Positions 1 through 7,482 of a stretch of 64,000 nt of DNA are shown here, piece after piece. The stretch is from Bacteroidota bacterium (GTDB lineage Bacteria > Bacteroidota > Ignavibacteria > Palsa-1295): NCBI GenBank assembly GCA_030706745.1, contig JAUZNX010000002.1, positions 248,001 to 312,000 of the forward strand. Reading direction: 5' to 3'. Positions within the stretch are counted from its first letter, which is position 1. Every line of letters begins with the position of its first letter. Under the pieces are notes generated by a model, which saw only the letters and a list, made by a program, of their open reading frames with translations, was not told the origin of the DNA and searched no databases. The position numbers and the translations under genes are program-made.

Positions 1-1106
1 ATCGGGAGTCGACCTTCATCGATCATTCGATAGTAGTCAGGCAGCTCCTTGACATTTTGCGCGAAAAAGTTTTCCACACGTCCGATGGCGGAAATACCGA
101 ATGCCAGAAGGTCCTTGCCAGCGAGTGTCGAATATCCCTGGAAATTTCGGTGAAGGGTTTTGGCATGCTTGGCCTGGACGAGAGCATCCGATGGCTTCGC
201 AAAATGGTCCATTCCCAGATATTCATAGCCTGCCTCGCTAAGTACACGGATGGCAAGCTCAAGGAGCGCGAGTTTCGAACTTGCTTTCGGCAGCGTCTCG
301 ATCTCGATCAACTTCTGATGAGGCTTGATCCACGGAACGTATGCGAAATTATATACCGCAATTCGGTCCGGAGAAATTTCCTTTACCGCTTCCAGCGTCC
401 TCAGAAAACTCTCGCTGGTCTGGTAGGGGAGTCCATAAATAAGATCCAGATTAATAGCCGAAATCCCGGCTTGCCGGCACCAGGTGATCACTTGCTCTGT
501 GATGCTCCGCGGCTGAACACGATTGATGGCTATCTGCACGTCAGAATCGAAATCCTGGACGCCAATACTTGCTCGGTTGAATCCGACAGCTTGCATGGCA
601 GCAATGTGCTCTTTCGTTACGCCACGTGGATCGATTTCGATCGAGACTTCGGCATTCGGAGCAAATTCAAAAGTACTGCGAATATGCGCACCCAGTTCAG
701 CGATTTCCTGAGGGAGCAGATGCGTGGGACTTCCTCCCCCCCAATGCATTTGGACGATGACGGGCGGCACCTCGAATAACTCAGAGGCCATCGTGATCTC
801 GCGCTTGAGATACCCCAGGTATTCGGCGATCTTCTCCCGATTGTTCGAGATCAACATGGTGCAGCCACAGAAGTAGCAGAGCGTATCACAGAACGGCAAA
901 TGCATATACAGCGAGAGCTCGGTCCGCTCGCCGTCACTTCCGATTTGTGCAATCTGGCTGATATAGCGGCCGCTATCGAAGGCTGCGGTAAATTGAGTTG
1001 CAGGCGGATAACTCGTGTATCGCGGTGCCTGCACATCATATTTGGCAAGCAATGGCAGAAGATCGTCTCGGCGTGGGACTTCCTTTGGCGGCGCTGCTTT
1101 CCGCAT
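1..1106 (-). CDS. hemN: oxygen-independent coproporphyrinogen III oxidase, 3' end cut by window
   Basis: Radical-SAM enzyme that converts coproporphyrinogen III to protoporphyrinogen IX without oxygen in cytoplasmic haem synthesis. Translating the reverse strand from the ATG at 1104-1106 gives 368 residues with no stop before the window edge. The E. coli enzyme is about 457 aa, so roughly 90 C-terminal residues are missing. The iron-sulfur motif is clear at residues 73-82 (CDTLCYFCGC, CxxxCxxC plus a fourth Cys), after the family-typical MHLPF. The SAM-binding WGGGSPTHL and a later NLDLIYGLP also fit HemN. A GGAG lies 7 bases before the ATG. It follows the di-iron repair gene on the same strand after 63 bases, so the two are probably one transcript for low-oxygen or nitrosative conditions (inference). 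Confidence 0.95.
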   Translation of the reverse strand, partial: MRKAAPPKEVPRRDDLLPLLAKYDVQAPRYTSYPPATQFTAAFDSGRYISQIAQIGSDGERTELSLYMHLPFCDTLCYFCGCTMLISNNREKIAEYLGYLKREITMASELFEVPPVIVQMHWGGGSPTHLLPQEIAELGAHIRSTFEFAPNAEVSIEIDPRGVTKEHIAAMQAVGFNRASIGVQDFDSDVQIAINRVQPRSITEQVITWCRQAGISAINLDLIYGLPYQTSESFLRTLEAVKEISPDRIAVYNFAYVPWIKPHQKLIEIETLPKASSKLALLELAIRVLSEAGYEYLGMDHFAKPSDALVQAKHAKTLHRNFQGYSTLAGKDLLAFGISAIGRVENFFAQNVKELPDYYRMIDEGRLP

Positions 1107-1169
1107 GCGCTCGCTCCGTTTTAGTGGTTTGAATGTGACAGCGTTATCCATAGGTCTTTAGGCGATAAA

Positions 1170-1964
1170 TTATGATAAGGCGTTTGCACTCCTATGTGAA
1201 GGTTCTCTTGAATACGACGAAGCTCTGTCGGCCAGCGGAAGACCAGTCCGCTTGTCAAATTCTTGCTCGAGCGCGCGCGCGCGCGGAAATAGAAGGTTGT
1301 TCTCAAGGTGGACATGTTGATGCAGGTCATTCGTGAATGCCTGCAGACCCCTAATCACTGCAGCGTGCATCGGAGTCGCGTCCTTCGGTGTGGTAAAGTC
1401 ATTGAGCAGCGCGCGGATCTTCGCGAAGATCTGTACGGTCTCCTCGTGCTCTTCCTTCATACGCGTAATCGGACCTTCGATTGCGACAAATGGAGCCAGC
1501 GGACGCCGGCGCGAAAATTCGTGAGCCGAAGCCAATGACTTAATATATGGGAAGAGGATCATTTCCTCTTTGCGCATGTGCTGCTCGATTTCGTGCGTCA
1601 CGCGTTGAAAAAGGAACAACACCGGTCGAAGATACGCATAGCGCTCACCGTTCACTTCGTTAACCTTCGTCAACTGCTCGAGCAACACCGGCATCGTGGC
1701 TCGAAAATACCGGTGGTGGTTTTCAACAATGTACTCGATGAGGAATTCCTCGCTCCACAAGTCACCATGAAGGAAGCTATATGGGCGGGTCTGCCGCATA
1801 GCCTCAATTTCAGCTAAAACCAAGTCGACATCAAGACCTCTCTTGATACAAGCGACCTCCAGCGTTTCCTCGCCGTGGCAGCAGTAATCGATTCCCAGCC
1901 GTTCGAATAGGTGCGCCAACGCACCTTCGGCGAGCACCAAATCGTTTAGGGGGCGTGATTTCAT
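1170..1964 (-). CDS. iron-sulfur cluster repair di-iron protein (RIC/ScdA/YtfE family)
   Basis: Cytoplasmic hemerythrin-like protein that restores iron-sulfur clusters damaged by nitric oxide or oxidants. The 264-residue product has the N-terminal ScdA/DUF542 domain with the GIDYCCHGEETL Cys-Cys-His signature. A hemerythrin-type helical bundle follows, with iron ligands in ENHHRYF, EIEQHMRKEE, MKEEHEE and HQHVHLENN. The frame also opens at a TTG at 1980-1982, but the ATG at 1962-1964, preceded by AGGA, is preferred. The last 28 or so residues after the final ligand helix are polar and unlike the family, and a (GC)7 run lies just before them, so the 3' end may have shifted frame. It lies upstream of hemN on the same strand. 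Confidence 0.9.
   Translation of the reverse strand: MKSRPLNDLVLAEGALAHLFERLGIDYCCHGEETLEVACIKRGLDVDLVLAEIEAMRQTRPYSFLHGDLWSEEFLIEYIVENHHRYFRATMPVLLEQLTKVNEVNGERYAYLRPVLFLFQRVTHEIEQHMRKEEMILFPYIKSLASAHEFSRRRPLAPFVAIEGPITRMKEEHEETVQIFAKIRALLNDFTTPKDATPMHAAVIRGLQAFTNDLHQHVHLENNLLFPRARALEQEFDKRTGLPLADRASSYSREPSHRSANALS
1271..1285. repeat. (GC)7 dinucleotide run inside the di-iron protein gene
   Basis: Seven GC units in a row lie within the coding sequence, read on the minus strand as Pro-Arg-Ala-Arg-Ala. Such runs can slip during replication. The C-terminal tail that follows does not look like the rest of the family. Confidence 0.7.
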
Positions 1965-2190
1965 GGTCCTGCTAGAATTCAAAACGCTTCTGACGAAAAT
2001 CCTACGGTTCCACTTGGCTACCGTTAAAATTCTTTACGGCCTCGAATAAACCACTTTGGCCGAAAGATCAAGAATGGGCCTTATGGGCGAATATTCAACG
2101 ATTTTGAAATCGCTGACGACTCTATCCTTAGTAATGGGAAAAAGCCGTGCCGGAACGTTAGTGGCTAGGAAAACCTTGGTTGCAGGTCGC

Positions 2191-2220
2191 AAAAAAAGGG
2201 TAGCTTACGCTACCCTTTTT
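2191..2220. terminator. symmetrical intrinsic terminator without an obvious upstream gene
   Basis: AAAAAGGGTAGC pairs with GCTACCCTTTTT around a TTAC loop, with A-runs before and T-runs after, so it could work in both directions. The nearest protein gene (di-iron protein) starts at 1964 and reads away from it, so this hairpin may end an unannotated small transcript. Confidence 0.75.
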
Positions 2221-2322
2221 GTCGCCTTTTTCTTGTCGTCTTATGGAGGACCTGTCATCGGAATGCAATTCTACAGTTTCTGAGAACTGGCAGATCGATC
2301 ACTGGTGATTCTTATTCGAACT

Positions 2323-2354
2323 ATTGTGCCACGTTGTCTCCGCGTGTATTTTTG
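2323..2354 (+). promoter_or_regulatory. possible Bacteroidota-type promoter
   Basis: TTG at 2323-2325 and TATTTTTG at 2347-2354 (matching TAnnTTTG) are separated by 21 bases, close to the phylum consensus. No gene follows on the plus strand before tRNA-Lys, which lies on the other strand, so this may be chance or may drive a small RNA. Confidence 0.25.
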
Positions 2355-2410
2355 AAGCAATAGCGCGTATTAGCCCTAAATGATGCGTAAGATATTTGAT
2401 CGGAGGGGAA

Positions 2411-2438
2411 GAATATCTTACGGAGAGTCAAGATATTC
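2411..2438. repeat. 9-bp perfect inverted repeat
   Basis: GAATATCTT at 2411-2419 and AAGATATTC at 2430-2438 form a perfect stem with a 10-base loop, 56 bases downstream of the promoter-like sequence at 2323-2354. The role is unknown. There is no T-run, so it is not a typical terminator. Confidence 0.5.
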
Positions 2439-2638
2439 CTTTTCCCTGGCTGCCACGAAGGAATCGCATCGGGATCCGCGACCAAGCAGTTCTGGCTTCT
2501 TATGTAATCATTGGAGGAAATCTGACATTCGAGCGGACTTTTGACAGTCGCCTTCAGGCAAAAGGAATCGAGACGGGGATCAGGCAACGGACCTTACCAT
2601 GAAAAGGCTGACGATCATGTTCAAGGGGACAGACCTTG

Positions 2639-2711
2639 TGCTTCCTGCCGGGCTCGAACCGGCGACCCACTGATTAAGAGTCAGTTGCTCTACCAACTGA
2701 GCTAAGGAAGC
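2639..2711 (-). tRNA. tRNA-Lys, anticodon CTT
   Basis: The reverse strand folds as a 73-nt tRNA. The acceptor arm pairs GCTTCCT with AGGAAGC, the D arm is AGCTCAGTTGGTAGAGC, the anticodon stem ACTGA/TCAGT encloses CTCTTAA, and the T arm is CCGGTTCGAGCCCGG. The anticodon CTT reads AAG (Lys). The 3' CCA is not encoded and must be added after transcription. Confidence 0.96.
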
Positions 2712-3055
2712 GGCCCTTAAATGCCGCTTGAAATCAGTAGGTTCCGCATTTGAAAAATTGGTGAGTCAATGACTGCTATGGGTCGCTCATTGAGATCTAA
2801 GCATCTCACCGAATTCGGCGAATGCTCTGATAAGCTAAGATTATTCTCTTCGCCAGCTCGATCAGAAAGCGCAGGACAATGCACCACTCTTTGCATTGCC
2901 ATGCGCACCGTCCAGATTCACCGACTGAATCTGCGCAAAAATTCGGGCTTCACAAGGAGGACGACCTGCCGGGATTTCTGGCGATGTTTGAATCGGAGCG
3001 TGAACTCCCCTGTCGATTCATTAAAAATGTTTTTGAGGCATACTGGCACATTTTC

Positions 3056-3086
3056 TTGCTTTTTGCCGCAAATAGTAGTATCTTTG
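3056..3086 (+). promoter_or_regulatory. Bacteroidota-type promoter of the lipoprotein/beta-barrel operon
   Basis: TTG at 3056-3058 and TATCTTTG at 3079-3086, an exact TAnnTTTG match, are 20 bases apart. This is the -33/-7 arrangement known for the primary sigma factor of Bacteroidota. A start of transcription near 3093 would give a leader of about 90 bases before the ATG at 3183. Confidence 0.7.
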
Positions 3087-3124
3087 TGATGCATTGATAG
3101 GCAGTAGGCCGCGTGCCCCGCGGT

Positions 3125-3165
3125 GCCGCCTGTTGGCGGCTATTTCGACGAACGATCATTCGTCG
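3125..3165 (+). promoter_or_regulatory. two stable hairpins in the operon leader
   Basis: GCCGCC-TGTT-GGCGGC (3125-3140) and CGACGAA-CGATCA-TTCGTCG (3146-3165) are perfect stems between the promoter and the start codon. The second ends 17 bases before the ATG, so they could influence translation or transcript stability (inference). Neither is followed by a T-run. Confidence 0.5.
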
Positions 3166-3182
3166 TGCAATTAACGCGCGAT

Positions 3183-3947
3183 ATGACTCACTTACCGCGG
3201 ACGCTCGTCCACACGGGGACCGCTTTTCTACTTGCCGCCAGCATGGTGGCACTCTTTGGATGCCGCACGGCCCAGCAGTCGCGCCGGGACGCCGCCGCGC
3301 GAACGCCAACCGGTGGCCTGTCTCGCGAGGTCGATTCGCTGCGTCTCGTTCAGGAGAAGCTGGTCGAGCTTATCGATTCGCTCACGAGTTTAGCCAGTGC
3401 CGATCGCGAGCGAATCCGTGCGTTGGAAGCAGATGTGTCGATGTTGCGATCCCGTATCGATGGCACCGAACTTCCTGCGCCGCCTCCCGCACAGACTGCG
3501 GAACCGCGAGAAACACCCGCACCTCGTGGTTTTGCCGCGCCCGTGCCACCCGCGGATCAGGGATCCACAATGCTGCGCGATCGATATGAATCGGCGCTGA
3601 GACTCTTCAATGATAAGCAGTATTCTGCCGCGCTCGATGCCATGCAATCCCTGGAGGCGGACGATCCCACCGGGTCATACTATCCGAACTATAAATATTG
3701 GGAAAGTGAAAGTTTGTATGCGATGAAGCGCTACAGCCGGGCATTGCACGGTTTCCGGTCTGTGCTCGATGGGTATCCACAATCGCCCAAAGCTTCCGCG
3801 GCAGCGTTTAAGATCGCGGAGTGCTACGAACAGCTCGGAGATAAATCGAACGCGAGGGCAGCATATGCGCGATTGCTGGCTGATTATCCGAATTCAGAAT
3901 ATCACTCTCGTGCGTCAATTCGGCTCCGCGCGTTGACCGGTGAATGA
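3183..3947 (+). CDS. outer-membrane lipoprotein with coiled coil and TPR repeats (CpoB/YbgF-like)
   Basis: The 254-residue product starts at the ATG at 3183; upstream in-frame codons are not needed. A signal peptide of about 27 residues ends in a lipobox (VALFGC), so the Cys would be lipidated. A Gly/Pro/Arg-rich linker is followed by a coiled coil around residues 50-100 (LSREVDSLRL to ADVSMLRSRI). The C-terminal half has tetratricopeptide-like repeats (SALRLFNDKQYSAALDAM, ESESLYAMKRYSRALHGF, AYARLLADYPNS). This order resembles CpoB/YbgF periplasmic coordinators. It is the first gene after the 3056 promoter, and its stop overlaps the next start by four bases (ATGA). It shares GFAAPxPP and ESLYAMxRY with the lipoprotein two genes on, so the two are paralogs. 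Exact function unknown. Confidence 0.8.
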   Translation: MTHLPRTLVHTGTAFLLAASMVALFGCRTAQQSRRDAAARTPTGGLSREVDSLRLVQEKLVELIDSLTSLASADRERIRALEADVSMLRSRIDGTELPAPPPAQTAEPRETPAPRGFAAPVPPADQGSTMLRDRYESALRLFNDKQYSAALDAMQSLEADDPTGSYYPNYKYWESESLYAMKRYSRALHGFRSVLDGYPQSPKASAAAFKIAECYEQLGDKSNARAAYARLLADYPNSEYHSRASIRLRALTGE

Positions 3948-4846
3948 AGTTGAATCAATTGAATCTCATGATGATACGACAAGCCCGTTCTGTATTTCCC
4001 GTGATCGCGATCACACTCGCGATGGGTGCGCTCGCAACGGCTGCACTCGCAGCATTCGCTCCGACCGTGTGCCGCGCGCAGGATGCTGGGGCAGCGATCG
4101 AAGCGCCCACGCTTTTTAGTCTGAAAGCGAGCGCAGGCTACGGCTTGGGCCGCTCGCGGCAACTCTATAGCTCCACAAAGAGTGATGACCTTTGGTGGAG
4201 CACCGGTCAAGGTCCGAAGCTCGATCTCGCACTTGATCTTCCGCTCATTCCGGTCGATGTTGTCGATTCCGCAGGGAGCACCAGCGGTACCGTGCCGGTT
4301 GTCGGACTCGAACTCGAGGCCTCGACAGGTTATCATCTTTCGAGCGGCGGTTCGACCGGCGATCCGCTTGGCGGAGGCGTCACACTTTCGACAACGCGGA
4401 CCGCGACCTTCGTACCGGTGCTGCTTGGCCTGAACGTTCGAACAAATTTCGGTGGTGGTTTGCCATCGGTTTACATCGGTGCCGGCGGAGGAATCTATCT
4501 CGTCGGAATTTACGAAGAAGATGTCAGTTCTTCGGATGGCGCCGCGAGCTTCACTCGGAGGATGCACCCGCCGCTTCCGTTTGCGCTGTATGGCTCGCTG
4601 GGGTTCGAGGAGCCACTTATGTATGATGCCGACGCTGGCAACAGCATGCTCGATTTATTCGCCGAATTCCGACTCACGGAAATGAGCGTGTACGTTTATG
4701 ATTACGACATTTATCCGAACGGATCGGGCGCTGGCCCTGTGCTGACCAAACCGGGAAATGACCCGTATCTTGTATCACAGACGGGTCCGCAACGTTCGGC
4801 CTCGAACGTCTCGCTTTCGATCGGCATCAAATACAATCTTTATTGA
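3944..4846 (+). CDS. predicted outer-membrane beta-barrel protein
   Basis: A 300-residue protein with a long, hydrophobic N-terminal signal sequence ending near AAFAPTVCRAQ. The mature part alternates short glycine-rich, aromatic-containing strands (KASAGYGLGRS, VPVLLGLNVRT, SVYIGAGGGIYLVG) and ends in NVSLSIGIKYNLY, a typical terminal beta-strand with a C-terminal aromatic residue. This suggests a small closed barrel in the outer membrane; no substrate can be read. Translation is coupled to the preceding lipoprotein by an ATGA overlap. An internal ATG (residue 9 or 10) could be the true start, because the first nine residues are not signal-like. Confidence 0.75.
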   Translation: MKLNQLNLMMIRQARSVFPVIAITLAMGALATAALAAFAPTVCRAQDAGAAIEAPTLFSLKASAGYGLGRSRQLYSSTKSDDLWWSTGQGPKLDLALDLPLIPVDVVDSAGSTSGTVPVVGLELEASTGYHLSSGGSTGDPLGGGVTLSTTRTATFVPVLLGLNVRTNFGGGLPSVYIGAGGGIYLVGIYEEDVSSSDGAASFTRRMHPPLPFALYGSLGFEEPLMYDADAGNSMLDLFAEFRLTEMSVYVYDYDIYPNGSGAGPVLTKPGNDPYLVSQTGPQRSASNVSLSIGIKYNLY

Positions 4847-4857
4847 GGAGATAGACC

Positions 4858-5532
4858 ATGCGCAACGCGTACAAGATTTTCCTCTTTGGCATTCTCGCCG
4901 CGAGCACCCTCTCGCTTAGTGCGTGCCGTCCATCACGAAGTTCGAGAGGCACCGCACAACGCAGTCGGCCGGCCGCTCCCGCTGCCAGCGAGCAATCCGC
5001 GCCGAGCGCGAAGCAAGTGTTGAATCATGCCGATAGTGCTTTGGCGCGAGTGAGCCAACTTGCCAATGACGACCGCGAGGCGCCGCGCGAAATGCCGCCG
5101 CCAGCGGAAGGATTCGCTGCGCCGCGACCACCGATGTCGGTTGCGCCACGGCTTCCGCAGCCGGACGCGACGGAATACGGACTTTACGAGGCAGCACTCG
5201 GAGCATACAACGGTGCTCGATACGATGAAGCGCTGGCGCTGTTCTCGCGCATCGTTACGACGGGCCGTCCGCCGGAGCTGGTGCCGAATGCATATTACTG
5301 GATGGGTGAATCGCTCTATGCCATGGGCCGCTATGCCGAGTCGATGCCATATTTCCGGTATGTGGTGCGCGTTGGACCCCAATACAAGCGGGAGATGTCG
5401 CTCTACAAACTTTCACGTGCCAATCTGCATCTTGGGAATCGCCAGGGAGCGAACACCTGGTACGAGCGGCTTCGGGCGGAATATCCACGGAGCTCACACA
5501 TATCTACTCTGCGCAGGTTGGGAGCCAGGTAG
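4858..5532 (+). CDS. TPR lipoprotein, paralog of the first gene of the operon
   Basis: The 224-residue product begins after a good ribosome site (GAGGAG, 8 bases before the ATG). The signal peptide ends in LSLSAC, giving a lipidated Cys. A disordered Ala/Ser/Pro-rich stretch with GFAAPRPP follows, then TPR-like repeats (YEAALGAYNGARYDEALALF, WMGESLYAMGRYAESMPYF, LGNRQGANTWYERL). It lies 11 bases after the beta-barrel gene, so the operon is lipoprotein, barrel, lipoprotein. The two lipoproteins may act on either side of the barrel or form a scaffold with it (inference). Function unknown. Confidence 0.8.
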   Translation: MRNAYKIFLFGILAASTLSLSACRPSRSSRGTAQRSRPAAPAASEQSAPSAKQVLNHADSALARVSQLANDDREAPREMPPPAEGFAAPRPPMSVAPRLPQPDATEYGLYEAALGAYNGARYDEALALFSRIVTTGRPPELVPNAYYWMGESLYAMGRYAESMPYFRYVVRVGPQYKREMSLYKLSRANLHLGNRQGANTWYERLRAEYPRSSHISTLRRLGAR

Positions 5533-5542
5533 GGTCCATTCA

Positions 5543-5599
5543 ATGACAAATGACGAATGACGAATGACAAATTGGATTCTAATTGTCATTCGTCATTTG
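5543..5599. repeat. ATGACGA heptamer repeat with inverted copy
   Basis: The left half contains three to four ATGACAA/ATGACGA units. After a short spacer the same sequence returns inverted (TTGTCATTCGTCATTTG), so the whole can form a long hairpin. Related heptamer tracts occur at 41522-41554 and 58396-58505. It sits between the lipoprotein operon and the tandem T9SS genes. Confidence 0.75.
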
Positions 5600-5619
5600 A
5601 TGTCTGCTCTTTTCTAACC

Positions 5620-7482
5620 ATGGGCCTCAAGCGTTTGAACGTGCTCGCGGCTCTGATGACGCTCCTTTTTGTAGGAGGGGAAGCCCGTGCCCAAAACACG
5701 CCGTTCAGCAGTCCTGCGCTCGATAGCAATTGCTATTTCCCGCAAATCGGCGTGCCAGGCGAGATCGATACGATTCAGACCATCGATAGCGGAAAGGGTC
5801 CCGGCGCCTTCATCCACAATCTTGGACCAAAGCCCGATGGAAGCTTTGGCAACATGCTCATCGGGAGGCAAGGACCGACCAACGCTCTTAATCAATCGAC
5901 GAATTTTTTTGTCACCGCTGCTACGGGGCCATTTGATTTACACAATTTCAAAGCGAGGGCGCAGAAGTTTCTGCCCGATATTGAGGATCTCCGATTCGGA
6001 CATTTTCACAATCGATCAAACGTCGATATTTTGGACGCAGCCAATCTAAAGATCTATTGGGCCGATGATGCCGGGGATTACGATTCTCTGAGATTTACGG
6101 AACTTCTGGCAAACATTAGGCATGGTGATTACCACTCCGGTGGAGGACTCGGTTATGGCATTGTCGATCCTTATTTCGCGTATCTTACAAACGACACAGT
6201 CGAGGACATTGTCATCAGTTGTTATTCTGATTACATCAACGAGAAGGACACGGCTTACTTGACCTTGTACCGAGGAGGAACACAGTTAGCATCGAAGGAC
6301 ACGGCATATGAGGACACATCTGCCTTCCTATATCCGATGAAGCCCAATAACCACGCGTTCCGAATATGCACTCAAGCGGATTTTCGGGGTATCGGCCGAG
6401 ACGATCTCATCGTCTCCGACGACTCCACAAATCTATGCTACTATCGAAACGATCGTCCCTTCTCTCTCGACAGTCTGGCTCATGCAATGGGTAAGGACAC
6501 AATTTTCACGTCCTGGCAAAATCCGAGTTTGTCGTCTCATCTGCACACAGCGGAAAAATGGTTTACGATGCGAGCATTGCCCAAGGCGAGCACAGACAAT
6601 TCCGTTGACTTTCTTCCGGTCTTTGTGACACGAAAAGACAGCGCCGGAGCCATATTCATGTTCCGGGGCGGACCCGATTTCGGCTCACATCGCATTACGA
6701 TCGATAGCGCAGCATTCATCATTCGGCATCCAGCTATGCTGGACTTTTGGCGGTTTTACCAATTCGATTTTTGGCCCGAGGGTCTAATCGATGCCGGCGA
6801 TATGACGGGCACAGGCAATCATGTAATACTCACGACGGCAAATACCGCCGGTGCGGCCGAAATCAACATGTTCTATGTCACTGGAACTGCCCTCGACGAA
6901 AAGATCGATATTTATCACTCTGGCATTATCGGTGAAGCCGGTGCGGACACGCTGACAGCGGACGAGGACTCGCTTGAGGATGTGATGGTGGGTGATCCGT
7001 ACTCTATTCCTGAGAGTGAAAAAGGATCACTTTGGGTCTATAAAGGCACAACGCAAATACCTGTCCATCTAAATCCAAAGTGGGCCGATGTGAAGAATAT
7101 CCCGGTATCACTCGATGGGACGGGCCTTTCGCTCTCGCCGAATCCCATCACCAGAGGCTGGTCTGTTGCAGCGATCGTGTGGCCTGAAGCCGAGGAGGCT
7201 CAATACAAAGTCTATGATATGCTCGGACGGTTGGTGGAGGACTGGCCGATTCGTTTGCTCGGCGGGGCGGAACAGCAGCGCATCTATTTCCGGGGACTTG
7301 TGCCCGGCACGTACCTCTTCACGATCATCGGTTCGCGCCACACGGCAAGCACGCGTTTCGTAAACCTATCCGAGACCAGCGGATCATCAGGTGCAGCGCC
7401 TCAGAACTTCATGCAATCGCTTCGAGATGCGAGAGATGGGCGCATGGCTCCGGCAACTCTATCTGGATCCGTACAGCGATGA
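5620..7482 (+). CDS. T9SS-exported FG-GAP-like repeat protein (tandem copy A)
   Basis: A 620-residue secreted protein. The ATG at 5620 places a standard signal peptide (MGLKRLNVLAAL to GGEARAQ) at the N-terminus; an in-frame upstream start lies in the heptamer repeat and is rejected. The mature region starts with SPALDSNCYFPQIG. It holds repeated Asp/Gly motifs of the FG-GAP/VCBS beta-propeller kind (DLRFGHFHNRSNVDILDA, DFRGIGRDDLIVSDDS, GDMTGTGNHVIL). Residues about 503-585 are a T9SS type-A sorting domain (SPNPITRGWS, YDMLGRLV, RGLVPGTYLF). About 35 polar residues follow it, which is unusual because this domain is normally terminal. Its stop overlaps the start of its paralog (ATGA). Confidence 0.85.
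   Translation: MGLKRLNVLAALMTLLFVGGEARAQNTPFSSPALDSNCYFPQIGVPGEIDTIQTIDSGKGPGAFIHNLGPKPDGSFGNMLIGRQGPTNALNQSTNFFVTAATGPFDLHNFKARAQKFLPDIEDLRFGHFHNRSNVDILDAANLKIYWADDAGDYDSLRFTELLANIRHGDYHSGGGLGYGIVDPYFAYLTNDTVEDIVISCYSDYINEKDTAYLTLYRGGTQLASKDTAYEDTSAFLYPMKPNNHAFRICTQADFRGIGRDDLIVSDDSTNLCYYRNDRPFSLDSLAHAMGKDTIFTSWQNPSLSSHLHTAEKWFTMRALPKASTDNSVDFLPVFVTRKDSAGAIFMFRGGPDFGSHRITIDSAAFIIRHPAMLDFWRFYQFDFWPEGLIDAGDMTGTGNHVILTTANTAGAAEINMFYVTGTALDEKIDIYHSGIIGEAGADTLTADEDSLEDVMVGDPYSIPESEKGSLWVYKGTTQIPVHLNPKWADVKNIPVSLDGTGLSLSPNPITRGWSVAAIVWPEAEEAQYKVYDMLGRLVEDWPIRLLGGAEQQRIYFRGLVPGTYLFTIIGSRHTASTRFVNLSETSGSSGAAPQNFMQSLRDARDGRMAPATLSGSVQR

Larger units (their letters stand above)
1965..2638. other. non-coding stretch between the di-iron protein gene and tRNA-Lys
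   Basis: No convincing gene is seen in these 674 bases; the short open frames (e.g. at 2056-2283) have no recognisable domain or start context. The stretch holds a strong orphan terminator at 2191-2220, a Bacteroidota-like promoter at 2323-2354 and a 9-bp inverted repeat at 2411-2438. No FNR-type box was found before the di-iron gene, although a single TTGAT half-site occurs near 2070. Confidence 0.6.
2712..3182. other. non-coding stretch with promoter and structured leader
   Basis: No convincing gene is seen. Short frames here (such as 2769-3089) lack any recognisable domain. The right end holds a promoter of Bacteroidota type (3056-3086) and two stable hairpins in the presumed leader of the lipoprotein operon that starts at 3183. 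Confidence 0.6.
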